Positions 51,744 through 60,829 of a stretch of 64,000 nt of DNA are shown in pieces. Within the stretch, counting starts at the first letter, position 1; each line of letters starts with the position of its first letter. The DNA lies in contig NW_026527055.1 in the NCBI RefSeq assembly GCF_027744825.2, forward strand, positions 1,116,001-1,180,000. Reading direction: 5' to 3'. A program made the translations under genes and the position numbers. This DNA comes from Synchiropus splendidus (taxonomy: Eukaryota; Chordata; Actinopteri; Syngnathiformes; Callionymidae). Below the pieces are notes generated by a model. That model did not search any database, had not been told where the DNA came from, and saw only the letters and a list, made by a program, of their open reading frames with translations.

Positions 51744-51935
51744 TTCCGCGAGCGACACGACTGATTTGCATAGAAAGTCAATGGGGTTGGGCGACTGACG
51801 GCGACCAGCGGCGACCAACATGGTAGCGACACGACTGGGGTGTGCAACGCTACAAGATTTGAGCTACATACGGCGACTCCGGCTACTCAAGACGACACAA
51901 CTGGGGTACAGCGACAGTCGCAGAAGTTCACCACC
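51735..51935. repeat. Subterminal CGAC motif cluster, left
   Basis: Within about 200 bp the pentamer GCGAC and the tetramer CGAC recur many times (GAGCGACACGACTG, GGGCGACTGACGGCGACC, AGCGGCGACC, GTAGCGACACGACTGGGG, ACGGCGACTCCGG, CAGCGACAGTCGC). Dense short subterminal repeats are typical transposase-binding sites in DNA transposons; that role is inferred. The zone is markedly richer in G, C and CpG than the satellite. Confidence 0.7.
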
Positions 51936-52193
51936 TGCGGAGCGTTGACCAATCAGAGACCAGATCCGCAAGTGACGTGTCCCGGCGGAGGAGAAGCAAA
52001 TCGCTGCGGTTGTTTACAAGCAGACTTTCCGCCGTCCTGAGAGTGTCTCAAATCGTGCATTTTTTTAATTTCCACCGGAACATAAATAGGAAGAATCTTG
52101 TCCGGAGGGAAAGTTCGCCACAACGGTGGCGTTCCTGGTGAGTTGAGACCTTTATTTACGTAAGTTTACTAAAGTTATGTTCGCCTAAACGCA

Positions 52194-52265
52194 ATGTCCA
52201 CCGAGTTTACGAGGCGAATGCACCGCTGCGACGGTAGAAACTACGTATGTATGGTGACGGGATAA
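52194..52265 (+). pseudogene. MADF-like protein remnant, first exon piece
   Basis: An ATG at 52194 opens 23 codons (start MSTEFTRRMHRCDGRNYV). The spacing resembles the opening of MADF domains, where an acidic/aromatic start leads to an LYD-type motif, charged residues and a tyrosine. GTATGT at 52245, directly after the NY codons, is a good splice-donor candidate. Past it the frame meets TAA at 52263. The middle of the MADF domain is missing, so an internal deletion is inferred. The match is short and could be coincidental on its own. It gains weight from the next piece. Confidence 0.45.
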
Positions 52266-52329
52266 ATAAGTACTGTTTCTGATTTAATTAAATTCAGATG
52301 AGACGTCCTGAAGGGTCTGTTTATATGAG

Positions 52330-52486
52330 GGGAGGACGGTGACCGAGGAGCGGAGTGGTCAGCGGCATCTACTGTAGTGCCGTGAAGTGAGCGTTCTTCA
52401 CCGTCCTCTCTCTTCTGGAGCCCTTCATCTCCAAGAGAGACCTCGGTGAACATGAGTGGAGAGGCAGCAGCAGCTGCAGCAGCAAG
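52330..52486 (+). pseudogene. MADF-like protein remnant, domain end and alanine run
   Basis: One frame reads SGIYCSAVK, a stop, then AFFTVLSLLEPFISKR. This fits the end of MADF domains in Harbinger partner proteins: basic/serine linker, aromatic pair, VLSFL-like core, PF, arginine. A +1 shift then gives RETSVNMSGEAAAAAAA up to a donor-like GGTAGC at 52486/52487. The TGA at about 52391 and the frame change near 52440 make it non-functional. The MADF protein in these elements is thought to bind the transposon ends and assist transposase import and recruitment; that is family knowledge, not shown here. Confidence 0.5.
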
Positions 52487-52631
52487 GTAGCAGGTAGGTT
52501 TGCACGTTCATTTAGTGGGGATATTCTGAATACTAGATTAATATATAAATATAAAAATGTATGTAGCTTTCTGTATAGCTTTTTTCTGTATAGCTTGTAC
52601 AATAATGTAATCAAGCTATGCTGTCATTAAG

Positions 52632-52729
52632 GAGAGGAGGAGGATGGATCCACTCATGATGTTGGTGATGATGATGAGGAGGAGGATGGACCTTCCTCCT
52701 GGCCCTTGTCATCCACTGCTGCTCCTGAT
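52632..52729 (+). pseudogene. Acidic linker exon of the MADF-like gene
   Basis: The stretch lies between an AG (52630-52631) and a GTATGT donor (52730). In the best frame it reads EEEDGSTHDVGDDDEEEDG followed by PSSWPLSSTAAPD. Such acidic/serine linkers separate the MADF and BESS parts. It ends in phase 0, the same phase in which the next piece starts. The DNA is a GAT/GAG-rich simple sequence, so its length may be unstable. The join to the preceding piece is not in frame as it stands. Confidence 0.45.
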
Positions 52730-52916
52730 GTATGTAGAAATAGTATTTTCTAGCATTATTCTATTTTTTTTATTAAATGTTATTGTTCTACATCATTCAA
52801 GCACTGTCATAGTGACATGACTTGCTTTAGGTTAACTATTGCTGTCCTATACAGATTTTATTTATTCGTACTCATCACTATGGCATGTAATTGGACTCAA
52901 CTTTCATTATGTGCAG

Positions 52917-53033
52917 GACACCGATGGAAGAGACCAACAGAGGAAGGGGTCCCCCGATGCTGAAGCTGAGCTCAAACATCTACTAATGTACTCCCTCCAC
53001 AAACCCAGCTCAGAAGAAGGGACAGTTTTCAAG
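52917..53033 (+). pseudogene. Third exon piece of the MADF-like gene
   Basis: It starts after TTATGTGCAG (acceptor, 52907-52916) and reads DTDGRDQQRKGSPDAEAELK, then HLLMYSLHKPSSEEGTVFK. It ends at AAG with GT at 53034, which is 39 codons in phase 0. An alternative donor lies at CAG/GTTCCA (53051). The charged, helical character fits the linker before a BESS motif, but I cannot assign a domain. It opens from an upstream ATG in the same frame (52839), which is probably intronic chance. Confidence 0.4.
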
Positions 53034-53124
53034 GTCCTCGTTCCTTCCAGGTTCCACATAAATTTAAAATGTACATGTTACTTTATCAAGCAAAACAACA
53101 GCTGACTGAAACCATTTGGACCCT

Positions 53125-53174
53125 TCATTTATTTTCTTTGTAGCCACTTTCATTTATTTTCTTTGTAGCCACTT
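53125..53174 (+). repeat. 25-bp tandem duplication carrying a splice acceptor
   Basis: The 25-bp unit starting TCATTTATTTTCTTTGTAGC occurs twice in a row (53125-53149 and 53150-53174). Each copy holds a CTTTGTAG acceptor, ending at 53143 and 53168. Use of the first would add 25 bases and change the reading frame of the last exon. Confidence 0.85.
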
Positions 53175-53263
53175 TCATTAAAGAACCGGATGCCGCCCCA
53201 CTTCCTCCGCCTCTCTTGACCCTCGTCCCTCTGAGGAAGATCCTTCAAAACACACCTACGTAG
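53169..53263 (+). pseudogene. Last exon piece with BESS-like motif, MADF-like gene
   Basis: It follows the acceptor TTTCTTTGTAG (to 53168). The phase-0 frame reads PLSLKNRMPPHFLRLS, then a stop at TGA. Shifting one frame there gives TLVPLRKILQNTPT and a stop at 53261-53263. Together the FLRLSL...VPLRKIL pattern resembles the short BESS motif that ends MADF proteins. One frameshift must be assumed, so this is tentative. It lies just upstream of a polyadenylation signal, as expected for a terminal exon. Confidence 0.4.
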
Positions 53264-53336
53264 TTCACTTCAAGTTTGACTGTGATTCTGTGTGTATTGA
53301 ATGAGTATAAATGAATGGGGTTACTTTATTTTTGCA

Positions 53337-53342
53337 AATAAA
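53337..53342 (+). terminator. Polyadenylation signal AATAAA, plus-strand gene
   Basis: AATAAA lies about 75 bp after the last inferred stop of the MADF-like gene, followed by a T/G-containing stretch (GTGTTTGAC, TTTCTTTTTGTG). Position and orientation fit the 3' end of the plus-strand gene. The hexamer is common by chance in AT-rich DNA. Confidence 0.5.
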
Positions 53343-53450
53343 GTGTTTGACAATGAACATTTCTTTTTGTGAAAAATGGATTCACAGAAAAAAAATAAAA
53401 TCAAAAGCACTTTGCAAAATATCAACAAATTGAGTTGAACACAGCTTTGT

Positions 53451-53456
53451 TTTATT
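53451..53456 (-). terminator. Polyadenylation signal AATAAA, minus-strand gene
   Basis: The plus strand reads TTTATT here, giving AATAAA on the minus strand about 105 bp downstream of the last transposase remnant. With the plus-strand signal at 53337 it places the two genes tail to tail, with overlapping 3' ends of about 100 bp. A further minus-strand AATAAA lies at 53325-53330. Confidence 0.45.
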
Positions 53457-53560
53457 GCAGAGATGAAATATATATGCAAGAACCTATGCTTTGTTAAAAT
53501 AGGTGGCTGACTCTTGAATGAGCAATTGTGTTGCACTGATAACTGTTTTTTTTCCAAAAA

Positions 53561-53685
53561 GGAGAAGCCTCATCTTCAACAAAAACATATGTGGTCGGTG
53601 GCCGTGGTCCTCTGGTCAGCTCCTAGAAGTGGACCGTCACACCAACACAGAAGCAGTTGGTGATGAGTCTCCTGTTACCGAAGAT
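53561..53685 (-). pseudogene. Harbinger transposase remnant, internal exon piece
   Basis: Read on the minus strand after an acceptor (TTTTGCAG, ending at 53686), one frame gives SVTGDS. A neighbouring frame gives ITNCFCVGVTVHF, and the far end reads PTTYVFVEDEASPF. These fit, in order, three conserved Harbinger stretches: the RFLATGDS block, the following I-A-x-S-[FY]-R-V-G-V-S-T-V block, and the VFVxDEAFPL block near the catalytic core. In intact transposases the second and third blocks are far apart, so roughly a hundred residues are missing here. At least two frame changes and a stop are present. The catalytic residues are mostly lost. Confidence 0.6.
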
Positions 53686-53900
53686 CTGCAAAATATAAAC
53701 CATACATGGATATGTAAACATACATATGTTGGTGATAATTTAACAAAGTATATATCAACCATACAACAGTGCATCTAGGATAAATTGTTTCATCACAATG
53801 CATTTAACTGCTGCATTCATTGATTACCACAAAGTGGCGCTCACTGAAAAGACTTTAGTGTACAAATTATTGACGATGACAGATTATATATCTCCGAAAA

Positions 53901-54118
53901 TTACTTCAAGCATACAGCAGATACGACCGCGGAGTTCATGAACTGATGGTTCCGCCTGAAGTACCGCACGAAGCGGCCGTATCCCGATGACGCTGCTGGA
54001 GCAGGAAGTTAAATTCACCAGTGTGAGCGGCTCTGGCGAATGCTACGAAACGAGAGACGTCTCTTTTTCCATGTTTTCAATTAATAAGTAGCGATAGTTT
54101 GAGCACCGGCTCCGCCAT
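53901..54118 (-). pseudogene. Harbinger transposase remnant, N-terminal piece
   Basis: An ATG at 54118 (minus strand) reads MAEPVLKLSLLIN, then a TGA, then in the same frame KHGKRDVSRFVAFARAAHTG and EFNFLLQQRHRD. One frame change leads to YGRFVRYFRRNHQFMN and a stop at 53901. The GEF..LLQ spacing followed by GRF-x-RYFR and QF is the typical N-terminal signature of animal PIF/Harbinger transposases. One in-frame stop and one frameshift disable it. The downstream half is missing apart from the separate piece at 53561-53685. The gene reads inward from the right end of the element, convergent with the MADF-like gene. Confidence 0.68.
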
Positions 54119-54154
54119 CTTCAATCCACCGTCCACAACAACTTGAGACCACGC

Positions 54155-54262
54155 CCTGCGGCGACTGACCTACTTTCGATCCGGACAGGTGGCGACTAAT
54201 GACGACTTGAGCAAGCTACCTGCTGCTGACGACTGGCGCTACAGCGACAGAAATGTCGCGTT
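54155..54262. repeat. Subterminal CGAC motif cluster, right
   Basis: The right end mirrors the left with GCGGCGACTGACC, GGTGGCGACTAATGACGACTTG, CTGACGACTGGCGC, ACAGCGACAG and TGTCGCG. Unlike inverted repeats, many of these keep the same orientation as on the left. Probable transposase-binding zone. Confidence 0.65.
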
Positions 54263-54278
54263 CGGTGTGTACGTACCT
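54255..54278 (-). repeat. Right terminal inverted repeat of transposon
   Basis: The plus strand reads GTCGCGTTCGGTGTGTACGT then ACCT. It pairs with the left end at 20 of 24 positions. The satellite resumes with TAAGGCTGAAAACG immediately afterwards. Confidence 0.85.
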
Positions 54279-54281
54279 TAA
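54279..54281. other. Target-site duplication, right copy (TAA)
   Basis: This is the right-hand 3-bp copy, retaining the inferred original TAA. It is followed by GGCTGAAAACG, the continuation of the interrupted monomer. Confidence 0.7.
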
Positions 54282-55189
54282 GGCTGAAAACGCGTTTTCT
54301 GCATTGTTCCTTAACTTTGCAGGGAAGCATCAGAACATGAAATTTTCAGCTCGCACTATAGCAGAAAGGGTCTTTCTAGTAGTTGCACTTCAAATATAAG
54401 CTGTCTGAAGTGTTTTTCCAAAGCTATCAACATTTTTATGTTTGGCGTTTCGGAACCCACCTTATCTCAGGCTGAAAACGCGTTTTCTGCATTGTGACAT
54501 AACTTCTCAGGGAAGCTTCAGAACATGAAATGTTCACCTCCCACTATAGCAGAAAGGGACTTTCTAGTAGTTGCACATCAAATCTAATCTGTCTGAAATG
54601 TTGTTCCAAAGTTAGCAACATTTTTAAGTTTGGCGTTTCGGAACCCACCTTATCTCAGGCTGAAAACGCGTTTTCTGCATTGTGACATAACTTCTCAGGG
54701 AAGCTTCAGAACATGAAATGTTCACCTCCCACTATAGCAGAAAGGGTCTTTCTAGTAGTTGCACATCAAATCTGAGCTGTCTGAAGTGTTTTTCCAAAGT
54801 TATCAACATTTTTATGTTTGGCGTTCTGGAACCCACCTAATCTCAAGCTGAAAACGCGTTTTCTGCATTGTGCCAAAACTTTTCAGGGAAGCTTCAGAAT
54901 TAGAAATTTTCACGTCCCACTATAGCAGAAAGGGTCTTTCTCGTAGTTGCACATAAAATCTAAGTTGTCTGAAGTGTTTTTCCAAAGTTATCAACATTCT
55001 TATGTTTGGCGTTCCGGAATCAACCTTATCTCAGACTGAAAACGTGTTTTCTGCATTGTGCCATAACTTTGCAGGGAAACTTCAGAACATGAAATTTTCA
55101 CCTCCAACTATAGCAGAAAGGGTCTTTCTAGTAGTTGCACATCAAATCTAAGCTGTTTGTAGTGTTTTTCCAAAGTTAACACCATTCTT

Positions 55190-58100
55190 ATGTTTGGCGT
55201 TCCGGAATCAACCATATCTTAGGCTGACAACATGTTTTCCTCATTGTGCCATAACTTTGCAGGCAAGCTTCAGAACATAAAATTTCCACATCCCACGATA
55301 GCAGAAAGGGTCTTTCTAGTAGTTGCACATCAAATCTAAGCTGTTTGAAGTGTTTTTCCAAAGTTATCAACATTTTTATGTTTGGCGTTCCGGAATCGAC
55401 CTTATCTCAGGCTGAAAACGCGTTTTACGCATTATGCCATAACTTTGCAGGAAAGCTTCAGAACATGAAATTTTCACATCCCACTATACCAGAAAGGGTC
55501 TTTCTAGTACTTGCACATCAAATCTAAGCTGTCTGAAGTGTTTTTCCGAAGTTATTAAGATTTTTATGTTTGGCGTTCCGGAATTGACCTTATGTGAGGC
55601 TGAACACGAGTTTTCTGCATTGTGCCATAACTTTGCAGGGAGACTTCAGAACAAGAAATTTTCTCCTCCCACTATGGCAGAAAGGGTCTTTCTAGTAGTT
55701 GCACATCAAATCTAAGCTGTCGGAAGTGTTTTTCCAAAGTTATCAACATTTTTATATTTGGCGTTCTGGAACCCACCTTATCTCAGGCTGAAAACGCGTT
55801 TTCTGCATTGTGCCATAACTTTGCAGGGAGACTTCAGAACATGAAATTTTCTCCTCCCACTATAGCAGAAAGGGTCTTTCTAGTAGTTGCACATCAAATC
55901 TAAGTTGTCTGAAGTGTTTTTCCAAAGTTATCAACATTCTTATGTTTGGCATTCCGCAATCAAACTTATCTCAAACTGAAAACGCGTTTTACGCAATTTG
56001 CCATAACTTTGCAGGAAAGCCTCAGAATATGAAATTTTCACCTCCCATATAGCAGAAAGGGTCTTTCTAGTAGATGCACATCAAATCTAAGCTGTCTGTA
56101 GAGTTTTTCCTGAGTTATCAACATTTTTATGTTTGGCGTTCTGAAATCAACCTCATCTCAGGATGAAAAATCGTTTTCTGCATTGTCCCATAACTTTGCA
56201 GGGAAGCTTCAGTACATGAAATTTTCTCCTCCCACTATAGCAGAAAGGGTCTTTCTCGTAGTTGCACATCAAATCTAAGCTGTCTGAAGTGTTTTTCCAA
56301 AGTTATCAACATTTTTATGTTTGGCATTCTGGAACCCTCCTTATCTCAGGCTGAAAACGCGTTTTCTGCATTGTGCCATAACTTTGCAGGGAAGCTTCAT
56401 AACATGAAATTTCCACCTCCCACTATAGCAGAATGGGTCTTTCTAGTAGTTGCACATCAAATCTAAGCTGTCTGAAGTGTTTTGACAAAGTTATAAACAT
56501 TTTTATGTTTGGTGTTCCGGAATCGACCTTATCTCAGGCTGAATGCGCGTTTTCTGCATTGTGCCATAACTTTGCAGGGAAGCTTCAGAACATGAAATTT
56601 TCTCCTCCCACTATAGCAGAAAGGGTCTTTCTAGTAGTTGCACATCAAATCTAAGTTGTCTGAAGTGTTTTTCCAAAGTTATCAACATTCTTATGTTTGG
56701 CATTCCGCAATCAAACTTATCTCAAACTGAAAACGCGTTTTACGCAATTTGCCATAACTTTGCAGGAAAGCCTCAGAATATGAAATTTTCACCTCCCATA
56801 TAGCAGAAAGGGTCTTTCTAGTAGATGCACATCAAATCTAAGCTGTCTGTAGAGTTTTTCCTGAGTTATTAACATTTTTATGTTTGGCGTTCTGAAATCA
56901 ACCTCATCTCAGGATGAAAAATCGTTTTCTGCATTGTCCCATAACTTTGCAGGGAAGCTTCAGTACATGAAATGTTCTCCTCCCACTATAGCAGAAAGGG
57001 TCTTTCTCGTAGTTGCACATCAAATCTAAGCTGTCTGAAGTGTTTTTCCAAAGTTATCAACATTTTTATGTTTGGCATTCTGGAACCCTCCTTATCTCAG
57101 GCTGAAAACGCGTTTTCTGCATTGTGCCATAACTTTGCAGGGAAGCTTCATAACATGAAATTTCCACCTTCCACTATAGCAGAATGGGTCTTTCTAGTAG
57201 TTGCACATCAAATCTAAGCTGTCTGAAGTGTTTTGACAAAGTTATAAACATTTTTATGTTTGGTGTTCCGGAATCGACCTTATCTCAGGCTGAATGCGCG
57301 TTTTCTGCATTGTGCCATAACTTTGCAGGGAAGCTTCAGAACATGAAATTTTCACCTCCCACTATAGCAGAAAGGGTCTTTCTAGTAGTTGCACATCAAA
57401 TCTAAGCTGTTTGAAGTATTTTTCCAAAGTTATCAACATTTTTATGTTTGGCGTTCCTGAATCGACCTTATCTCAGGCTGAAAACGCGTTTTCTGCATTG
57501 TGCCATAACTTTGCAGGGAAACTTCAGAACATGAAATTTTCACCTCCCACTATAGCAGAAAGGGTCTTTCTAGTAGTTGCACATCAAATCTAAGCTGTCT
57601 GAAGTGTTTTTTCAAAGTTATCATATTTTTATGTTTGGCGTTCCGTAATTGACCTTGTCTCATGCTGAAAACGCGTTTTCTGCATTGTGCCATAACTTTG
57701 CACGGAAGCTTCAGAACATGACATTTTCAACTCCCACTATAGCAGAAAGGCTTTTTCCAGTAGTTGCACATCAAATCTAAGCTGTCTGAAGTGTTTTTCC
57801 AAAGATATCAACATTTTTATGTTTGGCTTTCCGGAATCGACCTTATCTCAGGCTGAAAACGCGTTTTCTGCATTGTGCCATAACTTTGCAGGGAAGCCTC
57901 AGAACATGAAATTTTCACCTCCCACTATAGCAGATAGGGTTTTTCTAATAGTTGCACATCAAATCTAAGCTGTTTGAAGTGTTTTTCGAAAGTTTTCAAC
58001 ATTTTTATGTTTGGCGTTCCGGAACCCACCTTATCTCAGGCTGTAAAAGCGTTTTCTGCATTGTGCCATAACTTTGGAGGGAAGCTTCAGAACATGAAAT

Positions 58101-59220
58101 TTTAACCTGCCGCTATAGCAGAAAGGGTCTTTCCAGTAGTTGCACAACAAATCTAAGCGGTCTGAAGTGTTTTTCGAAAGTTATCAACATTTTTATGTTT
58201 GGCGTTGTGAAATCAACCTCATCTCAGGCTGAAAACGCGTTTTCTGCATTGTGCCATAACTTTGCAGGGAACCTTCAGATCATGAAATGTTCATTTCCCA
58301 CGATAGCTGAAAGGGTCTTTCTAGTAGTTGCACATCAAATCTAAGCTGTCTGAAGTGTTTGTCCAAAGTTATCAACATTTTTATGTTTGGGGTTCCGGAA
58401 TCAACCTTATCTCAGGTTGAAAACGCATTTTACGCATTGTGCCATAACTTTGCAGGAAAGCTTCAGAACATGAAATGTTCACCTCCCACTATAGCAGAAA
58501 GGGTCTTTCTAGTAGTTGCACATCAAATCTAAGCTGTCTGAAGTGTTTTTTCGAAGTTATCAACATTTTTATGTTTGGCGTTCCGGAATCAACCTTATGT
58601 GAGGCTGAAAACGTGTTTTCTGCATTGTGCCATAACTTGGCAGGGAAGCTTCAGAACAAGAAATTTTCACCTCCCACTATAGCAGAAAGGGTCTTTCTAG
58701 CAGTTGCACATCAAATCTAAGCTGTCTGAAGTGTTTTTCCAAAGATATCAACATTTTTATGTTTGGCGTTCCGGAATCGACCTTATGTGATGCTGCAAAC
58801 TCGTTTTCTGCATTGTGCCATAACTTTGCAGGGAAGCTTCAGAACATGAAATTTTCACCTCCCACGATAGCAGAAAGGGTCTTTCTAGTAGTTGCACATC
58901 AAATCTAAGCAGTTTGAAGTGTTTTTCCAAAGTTATCAACATTTTTATGTTTGGCGTTCCGCAATCGACCTTATCTCAGGCTGAAAACGCGTTTTACGCA
59001 TTATGCCATAACTTTGCAGGAAAGCTTCAGAACATGAAATTTTCACCTCCCACTATACCAGAAAGGGTCTTTCTAGTACTTGCACATCAAATCTAAGCTG
59101 TCTGAAGTGTTTTTCCGAAGTAATTAAGATTTTTATGTTTGGCGTTCCGGAATTGACCTTATGTGAGGCTGAACACGAGTTTTCTGCATTGTGCCATAAC
59201 TTTGCAGGGAGACTTCAGAA
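55190..59220. repeat. Paired divergent blocks at 3,569 bp offset
   Basis: About 55.2-55.65 kb recurs at about 58.76-59.22 kb. Both carry CACTATACCAGAAAGGG, TAGTACTTGCACATC, TTTCCGAAGT(T/A)ATTAAG, CCGGAATTGACC and TTATGTGAGGCTGAACACGAG. Several other differences show that this pairing is older than those in the core. Confidence 0.7.
55940..57410. repeat. 4-monomer tandem duplication (751 bp)
   Basis: CATTCCGCAATCAAACTT, CCTCAGAATATG, CCTCCCATATAGCAG, CTGTAGAGTTTTTCCTG, CAGTACATGAAAT and GTTTTGACAAAGTTATAA occur in the same order at about 55.95-56.65 and 56.70-57.40 kb. The offset is 751 bp, one less than 4 x 188. A related copy of the first part lies at about 59.33-59.65 kb. Confidence 0.8.
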
Positions 59221-59469
59221 CATGAAATTTTCTCCTCCCACTATAGTAGAAAGGGTCTTTCTAGTAGTTGCACATCAAATCTAAGTTGTTTGAAGTGTTT
59301 TTCCAAAGTTATCAACATTCTTATGTTTGGCGTTCCGCAATCAAACTTATCTCAAGCTGAAAACGCGTTTTACGCAATTTGCCATAACTTTGCAGGAAAG
59401 CCTCAGAACATGAAATTTTCACCTCCCATATAGCAGAAAGGGTCTTTCTAGTAGTTGCACATCAAATCT

Positions 59470-60110
59470 AAGCTGTCTGTAGAGTTTTTCCTGAGTTATC
59501 AACATTTTTATGTTTGGCGTTCTGAAATCTACCTCATCTCAGGATGAAAAATCGTTTTCTGCATTGTCCCATAACTTTGCAGGGAAGCTTCAGTACATGA
59601 AATGTTCTCCTCCCACTATAGCAGAAAGGGTCTTTCTCGTAGTTGCACATCAAATCTAAGCTGTCTGAAGTGTTTTTCCAAAGTTATCAACATTTTTATG
59701 TTTGGCATTCTGGAACCCACCTTATCTCAGGCTGAAAACGCGTTTTCTGCATTGTGCCATAACTTTGCAGGGAAGCTTCAGAACATGAAATTTTCACCTC
59801 CCACTATAGCAGAATGGGTCTTTCTAGTAGTTGCACATCAAATCTAAGCTGTCTGTAGAGTTTTTCCTGAGTTATCAACATTTTTATGTTTGGCGTTCTG
59901 AAATCTACCTCATCTCAGGATGAAAAATCGTTTTCTGCATTGTCCCATAACTTTGCAGGGAAGCTTCAGTACATGAAATGTTCTCCTCCCACCATAGCAG
60001 AAAGGGTCTTTCTCGTAGTTGCACATCAAATCTAAGCTGTCTGAAGTGTTTTTCCAAAGTTATCAACATTTTTATGTTTGGCATTCTGGAACCCACCTTA
60101 TCTCAGACTG
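59470..60110. repeat. 2-monomer (376 bp) duplication
   Basis: The CTGTAGAGTTTTTCCTG, TTCTGAAATCTACCTC and CAGTACATGAAATG series at 59475 recurs at 59851, an offset of 376 bp. One base differs (CACTATAGCAG against CACCATAGCAG). This is the smallest higher-order step seen in the window. Confidence 0.75.
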
Positions 60111-60829
60111 AAATCGTGTTTTCTGCATTGTGCCATAACTTTGCAGGGAAACTTCAGAACATGAAATTTTCACCTCCAACTATAGCAGAAAGGGTCTTTC
60201 TAGTAGTTGCACATCAAATCTAAGCTGTCTGAAGTGTTTTTCCAAAGTTATCAACATTCTTATGTTTGGCGTTCCGGAATCAACCTTATCACAGGCTGAA
60301 AACGCGTTTTACGCATTGTGCCATAACTTTGCAGGAAAGCTTCAGAACAGGAAATTTTCACCTCCCACTGTAGCAGAAAGGGTCTTTCTAGTAGTTGCAC
60401 ATAAAATCTAAGTTGTCTGAAGTGTTTTTCGAAAGCTCTCAACATTTTTACACTTGGCGTTGCGGAACCCACCTTATCTCAGGCTGAAAAGCGTTTTCTG
60501 CATTGTGCCATAACTTCTCAAGGAAGCTTCAGAACATGAAATGTTCACCTCCCACTAGAGCAGAAAGGGTCTTTCTAGTAGTTGCACATCAAATCGAAAC
60601 TGTCTGAAGTGTTTTTCCAAAGTTATCTACATTTTTATGTCTGGCGTTCCGGAATCGACCTTATGTCAGGATAAAAAATCGTTTTCTGCATTATCCCATA
60701 ACTTTCCAGGGAAGCTTCAGAACATGAAATTTTCACCTCCCACAATACCCGAAAGGGTCTTTCTAGTAGTTGCACATCAAATCTAAGCTGTCTGAAGTGT
60801 TGTTCCAAAGTAATAAACATTTTTACGTT

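Larger units (their letters stand above)
51720..54278. mobile_element. PIF/Harbinger-type DNA transposon, degraded
   Basis: This unique 2.56 kb block interrupts a satellite monomer. Its ends are imperfect inverted repeats beginning near GTACGTAC. It is flanked by a 3-bp duplication, and CGAC-rich subterminal zones lie inside both ends. It holds two broken genes pointing at each other. Remnants on the minus strand match conserved stretches of Harbinger transposases (YFR-type N-terminal motif, TGDS block, VxDEAxP block). Remnants on the plus strand resemble the MADF/BESS partner protein. Both genes lack most of their length and contain stops or frameshifts, so the copy is non-autonomous. Stretches at 52045-52190, 52500-52630, 52730-52915 and 53690-53900 look like untranslated or intron remnants with no recognisable feature. 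Confidence 0.87.

Noticed and set aside
51840..52040. 66-codon open frame in the left end of the transposon
   Set aside because: It lies over the CGAC-rich subterminal zone, with no recognisable motif and composition explained by the repeat.
52241..52614. Minus-strand open frames of 70 and 81 codons
   Set aside because: They are antisense to the MADF-like pieces, with low-complexity and AT-driven content and no domain features.
53321..53557. 78-codon minus-strand open frame
   Set aside because: It lies in the AT-rich 3' region between the two convergent gene remnants, is rich in K, F and L from poly-A/T runs, and shows no motif.
53518..53778. 86-codon plus-strand open frame in the transposon
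   Set aside because: It is antisense to the transposase remnant. The minus-strand reading has the recognisable TGDS and DEAxP blocks, so this is a shadow.
51720..54278. hAT or piggyBac superfamily for the transposon
   Set aside because: hAT would give an 8-bp and piggyBac a TTAA duplication. The flanks rejoin cleanly with only 3 bp, and the protein remnants fit PIF/Harbinger.
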